Assembly: GCA_965214435.1 (NCBI GenBank)
Contig: OZ243960.1
Coordinates: forward strand, 2,728,001-2,792,000
From: Rubrobacter_A sp965214435
Lineage (GTDB): Bacteria > Actinomycetota > Rubrobacteria > Rubrobacterales > Rubrobacteraceae
Direction: 5' to 3'
DNA length: 64,000 bases
Within the stretch, counting starts at the first letter, position 1. Each line of letters starts with the position of its first letter. A program made the position numbers and the translations under genes. The notes under the pieces are model-generated. The model was not told the DNA's origin. It made no database searches and saw only the letters and a program-made list of their open reading frames with translations. Shown piece by piece: positions 21,628 through 31,032 of the stretch.

Positions 21628-22809
21628 CTACCTTGCGGGCACAAAGCGTACGTAGCGCCGCTTTCCCACCTGGAGGACTTTATTCTCTACGGCCCGGACC
21701 GGCAGAGATTCTTTCTCGTTCCGGATAAGCTCTCCGTCGAGGCGCACGGCCCCGCCCCGGATAAAGCGGCGGGCTTCGCCGTTGGTAGAGGCAAAGCCGG
21801 CGAGGGTCACGAGGTCGACCACCCAGATCTCGGCCTCCGATCCTTGCGGCAGAGGGACTTCGGGGACTTCGTCCGGTACGTCCCGCCGGGAGACGGTATC
21901 GAAGACTTTTTCGGCTTCCGCTACAGAGTCCTGGCCGCGAAGCCAGCGCACCAGTGAACGGGCGAGCTCCCTTTTCTGCTCTACAGGCGGCGCTTCCGGC
22001 AGTTCGCGGTCGAGTAGGAGGGCGTAGTAGGCGGGCATCGCGCCGTCCGGGACGCTCATCGCCTTGCCGAATACGTCGGCCGGCTTCTCGGTGACGCCGA
22101 TGTAGTTGCCTAAAGACTTGCTCATCTTTTTGTCACCGTCGGTGCCGACGAGCAGCGGGGTGGTCAGGACGCACTGCGGCTCTTTGCCGTAGTACTCCAT
22201 TAGCTGGCGGCCCACGAGCAGGTTGTAGAGCTGATCGGTGCCGCCGAGTTCCACGTCGGCGTCTACGGCGACCGAGTCGTAGCCTTGCATCAGCGGGTAG
22301 AGGAGTTCGGTCAGGGTGATGGAGGCGCCGGCGGCGTAGCGTTTACTAAAGTCGTCGCGTTCGAGGATGCGGGCGACGGTGGTGGCGCGGGTAAGGTGGA
22401 TCAGGTCGGCCATCGAGAGCTTTGCGAGCCACTCGGAGTTGTGCCGGACTTCGGTACGGTCCTTGTCCAGAATCAGGTACGCCTGATCTAGATACGTCTG
22501 TGTGTTGGTTTCTATTTCTTCCGCGGATAGTATGGGACGGGTCTTTGAGCGGCCCGAAGGGTCCCCGACGAGCGCGGTATAGTCGCCGACTATAAGCACG
22601 GCCGTGTGCCCGAGATCCTGGAACTGCCGCAGCTTTTTCAGCACGACGGCAAAGCCGAGGTGTATGTCCGGGGCTGTGGGGTCTATGCCGAGCTTTACCC
22701 GGAGAGGGTCTTTCTCGGAGCCGGCCGAGAGGCGGCGGCGGAGTTCTTCCGCCGGGATCACGTCTACGGCGTTGCGGAAGATTTCGCTGGCATTAGATCT
22801 CTGGTCCAT
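21628..22809 (-). CDS. tyrS: Tyrosyl-tRNA synthetase
   Basis: Class I synthetase charging tRNA-Tyr. The HIGH-type motif is PDIHLGF near residue 50, the KMSKS loop is DKKMSKSLGN near residue 220, and the C-terminal ~65 residues form an S4 RNA-binding domain (EARRFIRGGAVRLDGELI). The long version of the helical part and the PTAPDIHLG form are those of the TyrRS-2 (TyrZ) type. Length 393 is normal. The leader before it (22810-22877, shared with the divergent PBP gene) is too short for a T-box. It is upstream of and co-directional with the rRNA operon, with the rrn promoters lying just beyond its stop. Confidence 0.96.
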   Translation of the reverse strand: MDQRSNASEIFRNAVDVIPAEELRRRLSAGSEKDPLRVKLGIDPTAPDIHLGFAVVLKKLRQFQDLGHTAVLIVGDYTALVGDPSGRSKTRPILSAEEIETNTQTYLDQAYLILDKDRTEVRHNSEWLAKLSMADLIHLTRATTVARILERDDFSKRYAAGASITLTELLYPLMQGYDSVAVDADVELGGTDQLYNLLVGRQLMEYYGKEPQCVLTTPLLVGTDGDKKMSKSLGNYIGVTEKPADVFGKAMSVPDGAMPAYYALLLDRELPEAPPVEQKRELARSLVRWLRGQDSVAEAEKVFDTVSRRDVPDEVPEVPLPQGSEAEIWVVDLVTLAGFASTNGEARRFIRGGAVRLDGELIRNEKESLPVRAVENKVLQVGKRRYVRFVPAR

Positions 22810-22877
22810 AAATCTGGCTCAACCTACCTTAAAACACGAATGTAACCGTACCCTGATTCGTGTACTATACCGCCTCG

Positions 22878-25148
22878 ATGGCCCGGACCGATCAGAGCAC
22901 GAACACCCGACGCACGGCTTCCCGACAGCGGCTCAAAAGATCGAACAACCGGAGAGAACGTCCGGGAGACCGTAGCCGGGGTTCGCGGTTTTTGCGCTGG
23001 CTCGGGTTCTTTATAGTCGGGATTCTGGTGGCGCTCCTTTCCTTTGCGGCCGGCGGTTATCTCGGGCTCGTGGAGAAGGTCAGTGATTTGCAAGAGCCGG
23101 AGGCGGCTTCGACTTACCCGACGTACCTTTACTCGGAGCCACTCGGGGACTCGGACGATACGGCGCGGGTAATCGGGCGTATCTCCGGGGGCGAAAACCG
23201 GAGCCCGACCTCGCTGGAAGACATGCCCCAGAGTCTGCTGAACGCGCTCGTCGCCAAGGAAGACGAACGCTTCCGGGAGCACGCCGGGGTGGACGTGTGG
23301 GGCATTCTGCGGGCTTTGTACATCGACCTGCGGGCCGGCAAAGCGGTGGAGGGCGCATCGACGATAACGCAGCAGTACGTAAAAAACGCTTACCTTTCCC
23401 AGGACCGCTCCATCTCACGCAAACTCAAAGAGGCGGCGCTCGCTGTAGAGGTCGAACGCCGGTACACGAAAAACCAGATCCTCGCTAAATATCTGAACAC
23501 GGTCTATTTCGGTAACAACGCCTACGGGGCCGGGGCGGCAGCCGAGACCTACTTCGATAAGTCCGTCGACGACCTCACGCTCGGGGAGTCGGCGGCCCTG
23601 ATCGGGCTTCTCTGGTCGCCCTCCACGCTCGGCGCGGATAAAGAAGCCGCCCGTGAACAGCGTGACCTGGTCCTGGAAAAGATGTTCAACGCCGGCTACG
23701 CGACCCGCCAGGACTACATACAGGCGCTGGAGGAACCGCTGCCGGGAGACTGGCCGGCGGCTCCCCCAGCCGAGCCGGGTCTCTCCAGCCCGCAACTTAC
23801 CCGGGGCTTTGCGGACATCGTGTACGGAGAGCTCGTCGAGCGCTACGGGGCGGGTACCGTCCGGCGGGGCGGGCTGTCGGTGTACACGACGCTGAACCTT
23901 AAAGACCAGGTGGCTGCCGAGCAGACGCTGTATGGAGAGAACGGGTACCTCAACGCCCCGGATGACCCCGACGCCGCGCTCGTCTCCATAGCGCCCCGGA
24001 CCGGGGAGGTAAAGACCATGGTCGGGAACCAGGAACCCGGTTCCCACTTTAATCTGGTCACCCAGGCCCGCCGCCAGCCGGGTAGCTCGTTTAAGCCGTT
24101 CGCGCTTATCGCAGCTTTAGAACAAGGCGTGGACCCTTCCACGACATACGTATCCGAAGACAAAGAGTACGGCGTGAAGATACCGGGCGGTGGGACCGAA
24201 ACCTGGGACGTCGAAAACTACGACGGCAAGGAGCGAGGTGAGATCAGCCTCAAACAAGCCCTCTGGCAGTCGGATAACTCGGTTTTTACCGACCTGGTTA
24301 TGAACGTCGGGGGTCGCGGCCTCGAAAACGGTCCGGCAAAGGTGGCCGAGGTCGCAAACCGGCTCGGCATCTCGGCGGACTTCGGTCCTTCCCCACACCC
24401 GTCCATAACGCTCGGGTCCGAGGAGGTCTCGCCGATGGGGATGGCCGTCGCCTACGCGACCATCGCCAACTACGGAAAAAAAGTCGAGCCGACCACGATC
24501 CAGCAGGTCGTGCGCGACAAAGACCTCCCGGATGAGAAAGTCCTCTACACAGCCCCGAAACCCGCCGGTAAACAGGTTATAGACGAGAAAGTGGCCGAAA
24601 GAGCCGTCCGGATAATGCAGGGCGACATCGAGTACGGGATCAACCAGAACGCTTCCCTCGGGGAGCAGCCCGCCGCCGGCAAGAGCGGCACGAGCGAGCG
24701 GCTTTTCGACTCATGGTTTATAGGGTTCACGCCGCAACTGGCGACGGCCCTGTGGGTCGGCTACAGCGAGGGCGGTGAGACCCTCGGCACGGTAGTTAAC
24801 GGCGAGGCGGAGTTCGATGTACCCTACCCGGCCGCCATGTGGCAAACCTACATGGAAAGAGCGATGAAAGGTAAGCCCACCGAAGACTTCAGGGGTGAGC
24901 CGGAAGACGGACCGGGGAATGTCCCGGCACCCGTTTCGGAGCGGGCGGCCACTCCCGAGGCGCAACCGGGCGTGGCCGCGAACCCGGCCACGCCTGTAAG
25001 CGGCCAATCTCCTCCCGCGACGCCAGCCGGGGCGACTTCCGGGGCTTCTGGAACGGGGTCCGGCGTACAGGAGAGCCAGAGGACTGCTGACAGGACTTAC
25101 GGCGGAGCGGCTCCGGCTCCGGCGGCCGGGGCGACGTCCGGGGACTAG
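22878..25148 (+). CDS. Class A penicillin-binding protein (PBP1-like)
   Basis: Bifunctional peptidoglycan synthase of 756 residues from the ATG at 22878. Order: basic cytoplasmic tail, one membrane anchor (FIVGILVALLSFAAGGYLG near residues 43-61), GT51 glycosyltransferase with EDERFREHAGVD and STITQQYVKN, then a transpeptidase with SxxK (PGSSFKPFA), SDN (QSDNSVF) and KSGTSE motifs, and a Pro/Ala/Gly-rich disordered tail of ~80 residues. It polymerises and cross-links cell wall outside the membrane. A GTG at 22860 is also possible, but the family-typical tail begins near the ATG. No ribosome site is seen; a TACTAT lies 10 bases upstream, so the mRNA may be leaderless. Its end overlaps the convergent glycosylase by four bases. 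Confidence 0.94.
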   Translation: MARTDQSTNTRRTASRQRLKRSNNRRERPGDRSRGSRFLRWLGFFIVGILVALLSFAAGGYLGLVEKVSDLQEPEAASTYPTYLYSEPLGDSDDTARVIGRISGGENRSPTSLEDMPQSLLNALVAKEDERFREHAGVDVWGILRALYIDLRAGKAVEGASTITQQYVKNAYLSQDRSISRKLKEAALAVEVERRYTKNQILAKYLNTVYFGNNAYGAGAAAETYFDKSVDDLTLGESAALIGLLWSPSTLGADKEAAREQRDLVLEKMFNAGYATRQDYIQALEEPLPGDWPAAPPAEPGLSSPQLTRGFADIVYGELVERYGAGTVRRGGLSVYTTLNLKDQVAAEQTLYGENGYLNAPDDPDAALVSIAPRTGEVKTMVGNQEPGSHFNLVTQARRQPGSSFKPFALIAALEQGVDPSTTYVSEDKEYGVKIPGGGTETWDVENYDGKERGEISLKQALWQSDNSVFTDLVMNVGGRGLENGPAKVAEVANRLGISADFGPSPHPSITLGSEEVSPMGMAVAYATIANYGKKVEPTTIQQVVRDKDLPDEKVLYTAPKPAGKQVIDEKVAERAVRIMQGDIEYGINQNASLGEQPAAGKSGTSERLFDSWFIGFTPQLATALWVGYSEGGETLGTVVNGEAEFDVPYPAAMWQTYMERAMKGKPTEDFRGEPEDGPGNVPAPVSERAATPEAQPGVAANPATPVSGQSPPATPAGATSGASGTGSGVQESQRTADRTYGGAAPAPAAGATSGD

Positions 25149-25756
25149 TGGCTACGGGTCAGGTTACGTCCGGCGAGGTTTTTCGGCGGCACGGAGATAT
25201 TGGCGTCTCCGAGGACCACGTAGCGCCAGGGTAGCTCGGTGCCGCGGGTGATCCCGATCCTGGTGGTCGAGACGATCTCATCTTCCGGGGCCTCGCCGTG
25301 GACGATGGTCAGCGGCTTCCGGGTGACCTCGTGCCCGTCATAGGAGAGGTCGATGCCGAACGCCTGGGTAAGCTTGCCGGGACCGGTGCAGAGGTCCAGC
25401 TTTCCCCGGCGCTCCATCATCAACTCCAGGCCGTCGAGCGGCCTTAGAGCCCGGATCAGGACCGCGCTACCGACGCCCTGTCCTTCACAGACAATGTTCA
25501 ACAACCGGTGAACCCCGTAGGAGAGATAGACGTAAGCGTACCCGGGAGGACTAAAGATCGTGCGGTTCTTCATGGTGCCAACGTTCTGGTAGGCGTGGCA
25601 GGCGGGGTCGTCCGGCCGGTAAGCCTCGGTCTCTACGATAACGCCGGAAGTCGTCCCGTCGGCCGTTTCGTGGACGAGTACGCACCCCAGTAGATCAACT
25701 GCTACTTCGCGGGAGTCCCGGTCGTAGAAATCCGTATCCAGGACGCCGTCCGGTAT
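25145..25756 (-). CDS. 3-methyladenine DNA glycosylase (AAG/MPG family), apparent ATA start
   Basis: The enzyme removes alkylated purines from DNA. The full family sequence is present: FYDRDSREVAVDLLGCVLV, then GVIVETEAYRPDDPACHAY (catalytic Glu in ETEAY), GYAYVYLSYGVHRLLNIVC and LCTGPGKLTQAFGI, 203 residues in all. The first ATG (25573) would delete the catalytic Glu and a quarter of the fold. Upstream of it the frame contains no ATG, GTG or TTG; the only well-placed codon is ATA at 25754-25756, five bases after GGGGAG, and directly after the stop of the DUF370-like gene. Either ATA is used or the gene has lost its start codon. Confidence 0.85.
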   Translation of the reverse strand: MPDGVLDTDFYDRDSREVAVDLLGCVLVHETADGTTSGVIVETEAYRPDDPACHAYQNVGTMKNRTIFSPPGYAYVYLSYGVHRLLNIVCEGQGVGSAVLIRALRPLDGLELMMERRGKLDLCTGPGKLTQAFGIDLSYDGHEVTRKPLTIVHGEAPEDEIVSTTRIGITRGTELPWRYVVLGDANISVPPKNLAGRNLTRSH

Positions 25757-25758
25757 GG

Positions 25759-26097
25759 CTACTCCCCGGTCAGCTCGGTGATGCGCCGGGAGAGTTGGTC
25801 CAGGTCGAGCCCGGCTTCGGAGCGGATGGAGGACTTCAGGAGCGGCCGGACCTGCCCTATCTGCTGCTGCAACTCGCGCAGCAACTCCACGGCCCCGCTC
25901 TCCGCCCCGACCATGTCGCGGAGGATGGTGGTCTCCGTACGTCCGGCTACCAGAGGCTCGGAGAGGTTGTCGACGTAGACCAGCGTCCGGCGGCCGCTGC
26001 CCCGGTCCTCCTCTATAGGGACGAGCGCCGCTATTCTGTCGGCGCGAACAAACTTGCCGAAACCCAGAGACACCAGACGATCCGCAATAACTTTCAT
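25759..26097 (-). CDS. DUF370 (RemA/RemB)-like small protein
   Basis: I start this 112-residue protein at the ATG at 26097; the frame stays open further but the added part reads like noise. Residues ~1-62 (VSLGFGKFVRADRIAALVPI, then RRTLVYVDNLSEPLVAGRTETTIL) resemble RemA/RemB regulators, which bind DNA in biofilm and osmoprotection control of Bacillus. The match is from memory and tentative. A helical tail with Gln/Leu heptads follows. TAGAAT ends eight bases before the ATG and no ribosome site is seen, so it is probably leaderless. It runs directly into the glycosylase gene. Confidence 0.55.
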   Translation of the reverse strand: MKVIADRLVSLGFGKFVRADRIAALVPIEEDRGSGRRTLVYVDNLSEPLVAGRTETTILRDMVGAESGAVELLRELQQQIGQVRPLLKSSIRSEAGLDLDQLSRRITELTGE

Positions 26098-26150
26098 TAG
26101 GTGAGATTCTAACATCGCACGCGATTTACAAAACGGGTATATTAACGCCC

Positions 26151-26714
26151 GTGCGACTGACCGGCGGAACCAAGAAGATAAAAGGCGAGCGCGTAGAGCT
26201 CCGGCGTCACGACCGGAAGAATTACCCGCTCTACGGAGAGTGGTACGGGGACTGGGAGATCTGGAACCTGACAAGCTGGCGCTCGTCGCCTATAGGTCCG
26301 ACAGCCGTGGAGCGGCTGTTCGAGGAGCGCGAGATGTCCTCCCTGGACGACTCGTTCGCAATCCACCTCCGGGGCGAGAAAAAACCTCTCGGGGTGATAA
26401 GCCTGATCAACATCAGCGAGCCGAACTCCTCCGCGGACTTCTCCATAATAGTGGGCGGCGAGGAAGACCGGCACCGGGGCTACGGCACCGAGGCGATACG
26501 GCTCCTGCTCGACTACGCTTTTGACGAGCTCGGGCTCTGCCGGGTCGGCCTGAGCGTCTTTCAGTTCAACGAACAGGCTATCGCTACCTACCGGAAGCTC
26601 GGCTTTAACGAAGAAGGACGCCTGAGACGGGCGATCCGTCGCGGAGACACCGCCTACGACGCCATACTAATGAGCATCCTGGCCTCCGAGTGGAGAGCCA
26701 ACGAGCGACGCTAG
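26151..26714 (+). CDS. GNAT-family N-acetyltransferase (RimJ/RimL-like)
   Basis: A 187-residue acetyltransferase. The acetyl-CoA-binding motif is EEDRHRGYGTEAIRLLLDYA (R/QxxGxG as RHRGYG near residue 105), followed by LGLCRVGLSVFQFNEQAIATYRKLGF, the usual motif B. Members acetylate protein N-termini, ribosomal proteins or small amines; the target is unknown. It starts with GTG at 26151; TATATT ends seven bases upstream and there is no ribosome site, so it looks leaderless and divergent from the DUF370-like gene across only 53 bases. Confidence 0.88.
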   Translation: MRLTGGTKKIKGERVELRRHDRKNYPLYGEWYGDWEIWNLTSWRSSPIGPTAVERLFEEREMSSLDDSFAIHLRGEKKPLGVISLINISEPNSSADFSIIVGGEEDRHRGYGTEAIRLLLDYAFDELGLCRVGLSVFQFNEQAIATYRKLGFNEEGRLRRAIRRGDTAYDAILMSILASEWRANERR

Positions 26715-26729
26715 AGCGTCCCACTCTGA

Positions 26730-29210
26730 CTAGGTAGTACGCACCTGCGCCCCGAAATCATCCCCTAGCCGCGAGGTTATACGGTCGACCTCGACCTTTA
26801 CGTCCGCGTCCGTCAGGGTTTCTTCTCCCTGGAAGGTGAAGTTTATCGCCACGCTCTTTCTTCCTTCCGGCACCTGGGAACCCTCGTAAACGTCGAAGAC
26901 CCGCGTCCCGGAGAGTAGCGGGCTTTCTATATCCGAGATGGCTCGCAGGAGGTCTCCGGCTCGGACCTCGCGGTCGACGACCACGGCGAGGTCCATGGAG
27001 ACCGCCGGCACGTTGACGAAGCTGCGGAACCTGCCGGCTGGATCCGGGTCACACAGGGAAGCCTCCAGTTCAAAAGCGGCGACCGGCCAGCCTTCGAGCC
27101 CGAACCGCCCGGCCACCTCGGGGTGAACCTCACCGACCCACCCGGCCTCCGTCTCCCCGAGCTTCACGACCGCCGCGCGTCCCGGGTGCAGGTAGGGCCG
27201 CGGCTCCGGAGAGAAAGTCGCCCCCGGCACCAGACGCTCGACGATACCCTTGACCTCGAAAAACCCCGCCCGGACCTCCGGCTTGTTCCAGGACGCCGGG
27301 CAGATGGTCCCCGCAAAGAGCCCCCCAACCATCGTGGGCTGGTATACGCCGAGAAGCCGCTCGGGAGAACCATCCACGTTCTCTCCGGTCCCGTCGGTCC
27401 GGCCGGTCGTGCGGAAGCGGATGGCGGCTTCCCGCAACGCCTCCGGCGGCGGGTCGGACTCGAAGATGCGCCCGATCTCGAACAAAGCCCCGCCCCGGAC
27501 ACCGAACGAGCGGTTGCGGGCGGCGGCGTCGAGCAACCCCGGCAGTAGCAGGGTTCGCAGGTCACCGCCCTCGGCGCTCAGCGGGTTTCTCATGCGGACC
27601 GGGGCGTTTGCGCCGTCCACCGGCAAACCCAGATTTTTTGTCCAGCGGTCCGGGCCGAAGGGGTAGGTAACGGCCTCGGACAACCCGAGGTCGGCGAGCA
27701 GGTGGCGGAGCAGCCGGATCCTCCGCTGCTCCGTACTCAAGCCGCCGGGCAGCGACACGCCGGGTAACACCTCCGGCACCCGGTCAAGGCCGACGAGCCG
27801 CCCGACCTCCTCGATAAGGTCCGCCTCGCGGCGGAGGTCTCGGCGGAAAGTGGGAACTTCTACCGTCAACGCCCCGTTTGCACCACGGTCCTCGCGGACC
27901 TCACAGCCCAGGGCATCGAGCCTCGCGGCTGCTTCATCCTTCTCTACCGACATCCCGAGCAGCAGTTCTATCCGGCTCTGCCGCAGCGACACTTCCCAGG
28001 ACTCGGCGGGCTCCGGGTAGTGGCTCAGGGTGTCTTGCGCAGTCCGGCCGCCGGCATACTCCGCCAGCAGGGAGGTCACGCGGTTCATCGCGTAGTCGAC
28101 CATCCCCGGGTCGAGGTTCCGCTCAAAGCGGCTCGAAGCGTCGGTGCGGAGCCCGAGACGCTGGGAGGTCTCCAGGATGCTGCGGCCATCGAAGTTCGCG
28201 ACTTCCACCAGCACGTCGGTGGTCTCCCCGCCGACCTCGGCGTCCTCGCCGCCCATCACACCCGCGACGGCCAGCGCCCGTTCCTCATCGGCGATAAGCA
28301 GCGCCTCGGTGGTGAAGGTCCGGGTCGAGCCATCCAGGAGGGTGAGCCTCTCGTCCGGGTCCGCCCGGCGGACGACGATACCTTCCCGGACGTTCGTAGC
28401 GTCAAAGGCGTGTATCGGCTGGCCGGTCTCCAGCATGACGTAGTTCGTCGCGTCGACGATGCCGCCTATCGGGCGCATCCCCGAGGCGTACAGCCGTTGC
28501 CGCACCCGGAGAGGGGCACGGCCGCCGCCCGGCGAGAGTCCGGAGACCCGGCGCAGGTCGTACCGCAGGCACAGGTCCTCGTCCTCGACCCTCAAGCTGA
28601 ACTCTCCTGTCTGAGACCCGCCGTCCAGTAGTTCCGGCACCTCGGGAACCTTAAATGAGGTTTGTAAAATCGCGGCCAACTCGCGGGCGACCCCGATCAT
28701 ACCCATCATGTCCGGGCGGTTCGGGGTAACTTCGAGGTCCAGCACGGTCTCTCCGACCGGGAAGTAGCCGCCGACCGGCTCCCCAACCTCGTAGCCGCCG
28801 TCCAGGAGCAGGATGCCCTCGTGGTCCGGGGAGATGCCAAGCTCCCGCTCGCTCATCATCATCCCGTAGGACTCAAGCCCCCGCAGCTTCGCTTTCTTGA
28901 GCTTTACGCCATCTGCGAGGACGCTGCCGGGTAGGATCACCGGCACCCGCGCCCCCGGATACGGGTTCGGGGCTCCGGCCACGATCTGGACTTCCTGTCC
29001 GCCGAGGTCTACCTTTGCCACCGAGAGCTTGTCCGCGTTCGGATGCGGCCCGAACTCGACGACCTCGCCGACGACGACCTCACCGCTTAAAACCCCCATC
29101 CGCTCCACCCCGTCTACCTCCTGGCTGCGGAGCGAGAACAGGTCTACAAGGCTCTCGGTGGAAAGGTCGAAATCTACATACTCACGGAGCCAGCTCAGCG
29201 GGACGCGCAA
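26730..29210 (-). CDS. pheT: Phenylalanyl-tRNA synthetase beta subunit
   Basis: Forms the (alpha-beta)2 PheRS with PheS. At 826 residues it has all parts: the EMAP/OB tRNA-binding fold (VVGEVVEFGPHPNADKLSVAKVD), the B3/B4 editing domain, the B5 domain and the C-terminal anticodon-binding ferredoxin-like domain (SFVNVPAVSMDLAVVVDREV...). The start is TTG at 29210 with AGAAAGG upstream. It lies 19 bases after pheS and ends 15 bases from the convergent GNAT gene. Confidence 0.97.
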   Translation of the reverse strand: MRVPLSWLREYVDFDLSTESLVDLFSLRSQEVDGVERMGVLSGEVVVGEVVEFGPHPNADKLSVAKVDLGGQEVQIVAGAPNPYPGARVPVILPGSVLADGVKLKKAKLRGLESYGMMMSERELGISPDHEGILLLDGGYEVGEPVGGYFPVGETVLDLEVTPNRPDMMGMIGVARELAAILQTSFKVPEVPELLDGGSQTGEFSLRVEDEDLCLRYDLRRVSGLSPGGGRAPLRVRQRLYASGMRPIGGIVDATNYVMLETGQPIHAFDATNVREGIVVRRADPDERLTLLDGSTRTFTTEALLIADEERALAVAGVMGGEDAEVGGETTDVLVEVANFDGRSILETSQRLGLRTDASSRFERNLDPGMVDYAMNRVTSLLAEYAGGRTAQDTLSHYPEPAESWEVSLRQSRIELLLGMSVEKDEAAARLDALGCEVREDRGANGALTVEVPTFRRDLRREADLIEEVGRLVGLDRVPEVLPGVSLPGGLSTEQRRIRLLRHLLADLGLSEAVTYPFGPDRWTKNLGLPVDGANAPVRMRNPLSAEGGDLRTLLLPGLLDAAARNRSFGVRGGALFEIGRIFESDPPPEALREAAIRFRTTGRTDGTGENVDGSPERLLGVYQPTMVGGLFAGTICPASWNKPEVRAGFFEVKGIVERLVPGATFSPEPRPYLHPGRAAVVKLGETEAGWVGEVHPEVAGRFGLEGWPVAAFELEASLCDPDPAGRFRSFVNVPAVSMDLAVVVDREVRAGDLLRAISDIESPLLSGTRVFDVYEGSQVPEGRKSVAINFTFQGEETLTDADVKVEVDRITSRLGDDFGAQVRTT

Positions 29211-29229
29211 AGGAGTGCCTTTCTACAGA

Positions 29230-30279
29230 TTAGAACTGTTGCAAAAACCGCAGGTCGCCCTCGAAAAAGAGCCGCAAGTCCGGGATGCCGTACTTGACCA
29301 TCGCCATCCGGTCCGGTCCCATGCCGAACGCGAAACCAGTGTACTCCTCCGGGTCGTAGCCGACCTCTTCGAGGACCGCCGGGTCAACCATCCCGGCCCC
29401 GAGCATCTCCAGCCAACCGGCGCCCTTGCAGACTTTGCAGTGCGGGTCGGCGCCGGAACCGGTGCCACCGCCGCAGACAAAGCAACTCACGTCGAGCTCG
29501 ACGCTCGGCTCGGTAAACGGAAAAAAGTTGGGCCGCAGCCGAACCTTTACACTCTCCCCGAAAACGTGCCGGGCCATCGCCGCGAGTGTGCCCTTGAGGT
29601 GGGCCAGAGTGAGACCCCGGTCCACGGCGAGCCCTTCTATCTGGTGGAACATCGGGGTGTGGGTCGGGTCGGAGTCGCGCCGGTAGGTCTTTCCCGGACA
29701 CACGATATACACCGGTGGTTCCCCGGAGAGCATGGTCCGGACCTGGACCGGCGAGGTGTGCGTCCGCAACACCAGCCCGGGGTCTCCTTCCAGGACAAAC
29801 GTGTCGTGCTCGCTGCGAGCCGGATGACCGGGCGGTATGTTGAGCGCGGTAAAGTTGTAGTAGTCGGTCTCTACTTCTGGTCCCTCAGCTACCCGGTAAC
29901 CGAGGCCCACAAAGAAGTCTACAACCTCGTCTATGATCCGCTGCGTGGGGTGAAGACTGCCCTCCGGGTACGGTACACCCGGCAGCGTAACGTCCACGGC
30001 TTCCACTCCAAAGCGTTCTTCGCGCTCGGCCACCGCCAGGGCATCCCGCCGGGCGTTGAACGCGACCTCTATGTCCCGGGAGGCGAGGTTCGCTACCTTA
30101 CCGACTTCGCGGCGGTCTTCGGGCGGTAGGCTGCCGATGCTCTTTTTTATATCCGTGAGCTCCGCCGAGCGGCCGAGGTACTTGACCCGGATGTCCTCCA
30201 GAATAGCGGTGGTCCTGGCGGACGAGATCTCATCCAGGGCCGAGGCTTTTAACGTCGCGATGCGTTCGGGAACCGCCAT
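29230..30279 (-). CDS. pheS: Phenylalanyl-tRNA synthetase alpha subunit
   Basis: Catalytic class II subunit, 349 residues, with an N-terminal coiled coil and the core motifs: HPTQRIIDEVVDFFVGLGY, the motif 2 region CPGKTYRRDSDPTHTPMFHQIEG and motif 3 GFAFGMGPDRMAMVKYGIPD. ATG at 30279; a TACTAT hexamer sits ten bases upstream and no ribosome site is obvious. The gap to the upstream rRNA methylase is eight bases, so it may also be read from there. Confidence 0.97.
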   Translation of the reverse strand: MAVPERIATLKASALDEISSARTTAILEDIRVKYLGRSAELTDIKKSIGSLPPEDRREVGKVANLASRDIEVAFNARRDALAVAEREERFGVEAVDVTLPGVPYPEGSLHPTQRIIDEVVDFFVGLGYRVAEGPEVETDYYNFTALNIPPGHPARSEHDTFVLEGDPGLVLRTHTSPVQVRTMLSGEPPVYIVCPGKTYRRDSDPTHTPMFHQIEGLAVDRGLTLAHLKGTLAAMARHVFGESVKVRLRPNFFPFTEPSVELDVSCFVCGGGTGSGADPHCKVCKGAGWLEMLGAGMVDPAVLEEVGYDPEEYTGFAFGMGPDRMAMVKYGIPDLRLFFEGDLRFLQQF

Positions 30280-30287
30280 ATACCGCG

Positions 30288-30992
30288 CTATAGTAGCATA
30301 CGGCTATACGCCTCGTAGAGCAGGATAGAGGCCGCCACAGCCGCGTTCAGCGACGACGCCCGGGCCGGAAGGGTCACCCGGAGATTACAGGCTTCCAAGA
30401 CCTCCTCCGGTAACCCGCTCCCCTCCGCGCCAACCAGGATCACGACCTTCTCCACCGCCACCGAACGTGGAGCTTCCCCACCCTCCGGCGTGGCCGCAAC
30501 CGTCAAAAAACCCGAAGCGCGGGCCAACCCGAGAAACTCCAACGTATCTAATTGTCGGGCCACCGGAGCATGGAAGATGGAGCCCATCGTCGCCCGGACG
30601 GTCTTCGGATTGTAAAGATCCGCACACCCCACGGATAGTGCCACCCCAGCCCCAAAAGCGTGCGCGGAGCGTACGATGGTTCCCACGTTACCGGGGTCTT
30701 GTACTCCGTGGAGCAGCAGTATCCGCTGCGCTTTCTCCAGCAACTTCCCGGCCGCCACATCCAGAAACGGAAAGACGCCCACCGGTCCGGTAGGCGTCGA
30801 GAGTGTGGAGAGCTTCTCTATTTCTTCCGGGCCGGTAAACAGCCGCACGGGGGGTACGGCGGCCTCCCGTACGAGGTTGGCTCCTTCAGCTAGAAAAAGC
30901 CGCTCGGCCTCCCGATATTTTTTCTGCTGAAGGTTACCGGCCCGCTTCATAAAACCGACACCGCTATCACCGGACCTACTATCGGAAGCCAA
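30288..30992 (-). CDS. SpoU/TrmH-family rRNA (or tRNA) 2'-O-methyltransferase
   Basis: The SPOUT trefoil-knot motifs are clear: ILLLHGVQDPGNVGTIVRSAHAFGA (motif 1), VVILVGAEGSGLPEEVLEAC (motif 2) and VTLPARASSLNAAVAASILLYEA (motif 3). The N-terminal part (QQKKYREAERLFLAEGANLV) is the substrate-binding SpoU domain. It methylates a ribose in rRNA or tRNA with SAM; the exact site is unknown. I keep the TTG start at 30992 (234 residues) because the upstream residues fit the usual N-terminus; an ATG at 30950 is the alternative. Placement between rplT and pheS is common in actinobacteria and Bacillus relatives. Confidence 0.88.
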   Translation of the reverse strand: MASDSRSGDSGVGFMKRAGNLQQKKYREAERLFLAEGANLVREAAVPPVRLFTGPEEIEKLSTLSTPTGPVGVFPFLDVAAGKLLEKAQRILLLHGVQDPGNVGTIVRSAHAFGAGVALSVGCADLYNPKTVRATMGSIFHAPVARQLDTLEFLGLARASGFLTVAATPEGGEAPRSVAVEKVVILVGAEGSGLPEEVLEACNLRVTLPARASSLNAAVAASILLYEAYSRMLL

Positions 30993-31032
30993 CCCAGGCT
31001 AGCCCGGCTCTTCCGGCGAGCGGGTTTCCGGG

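Noticed and set aside
22810..22877. T-box leader for tyrS (also looked for at thrS and pheS)
   Set aside because: Leaders are too short and lack the T-box sequence and terminator/antiterminator pair.
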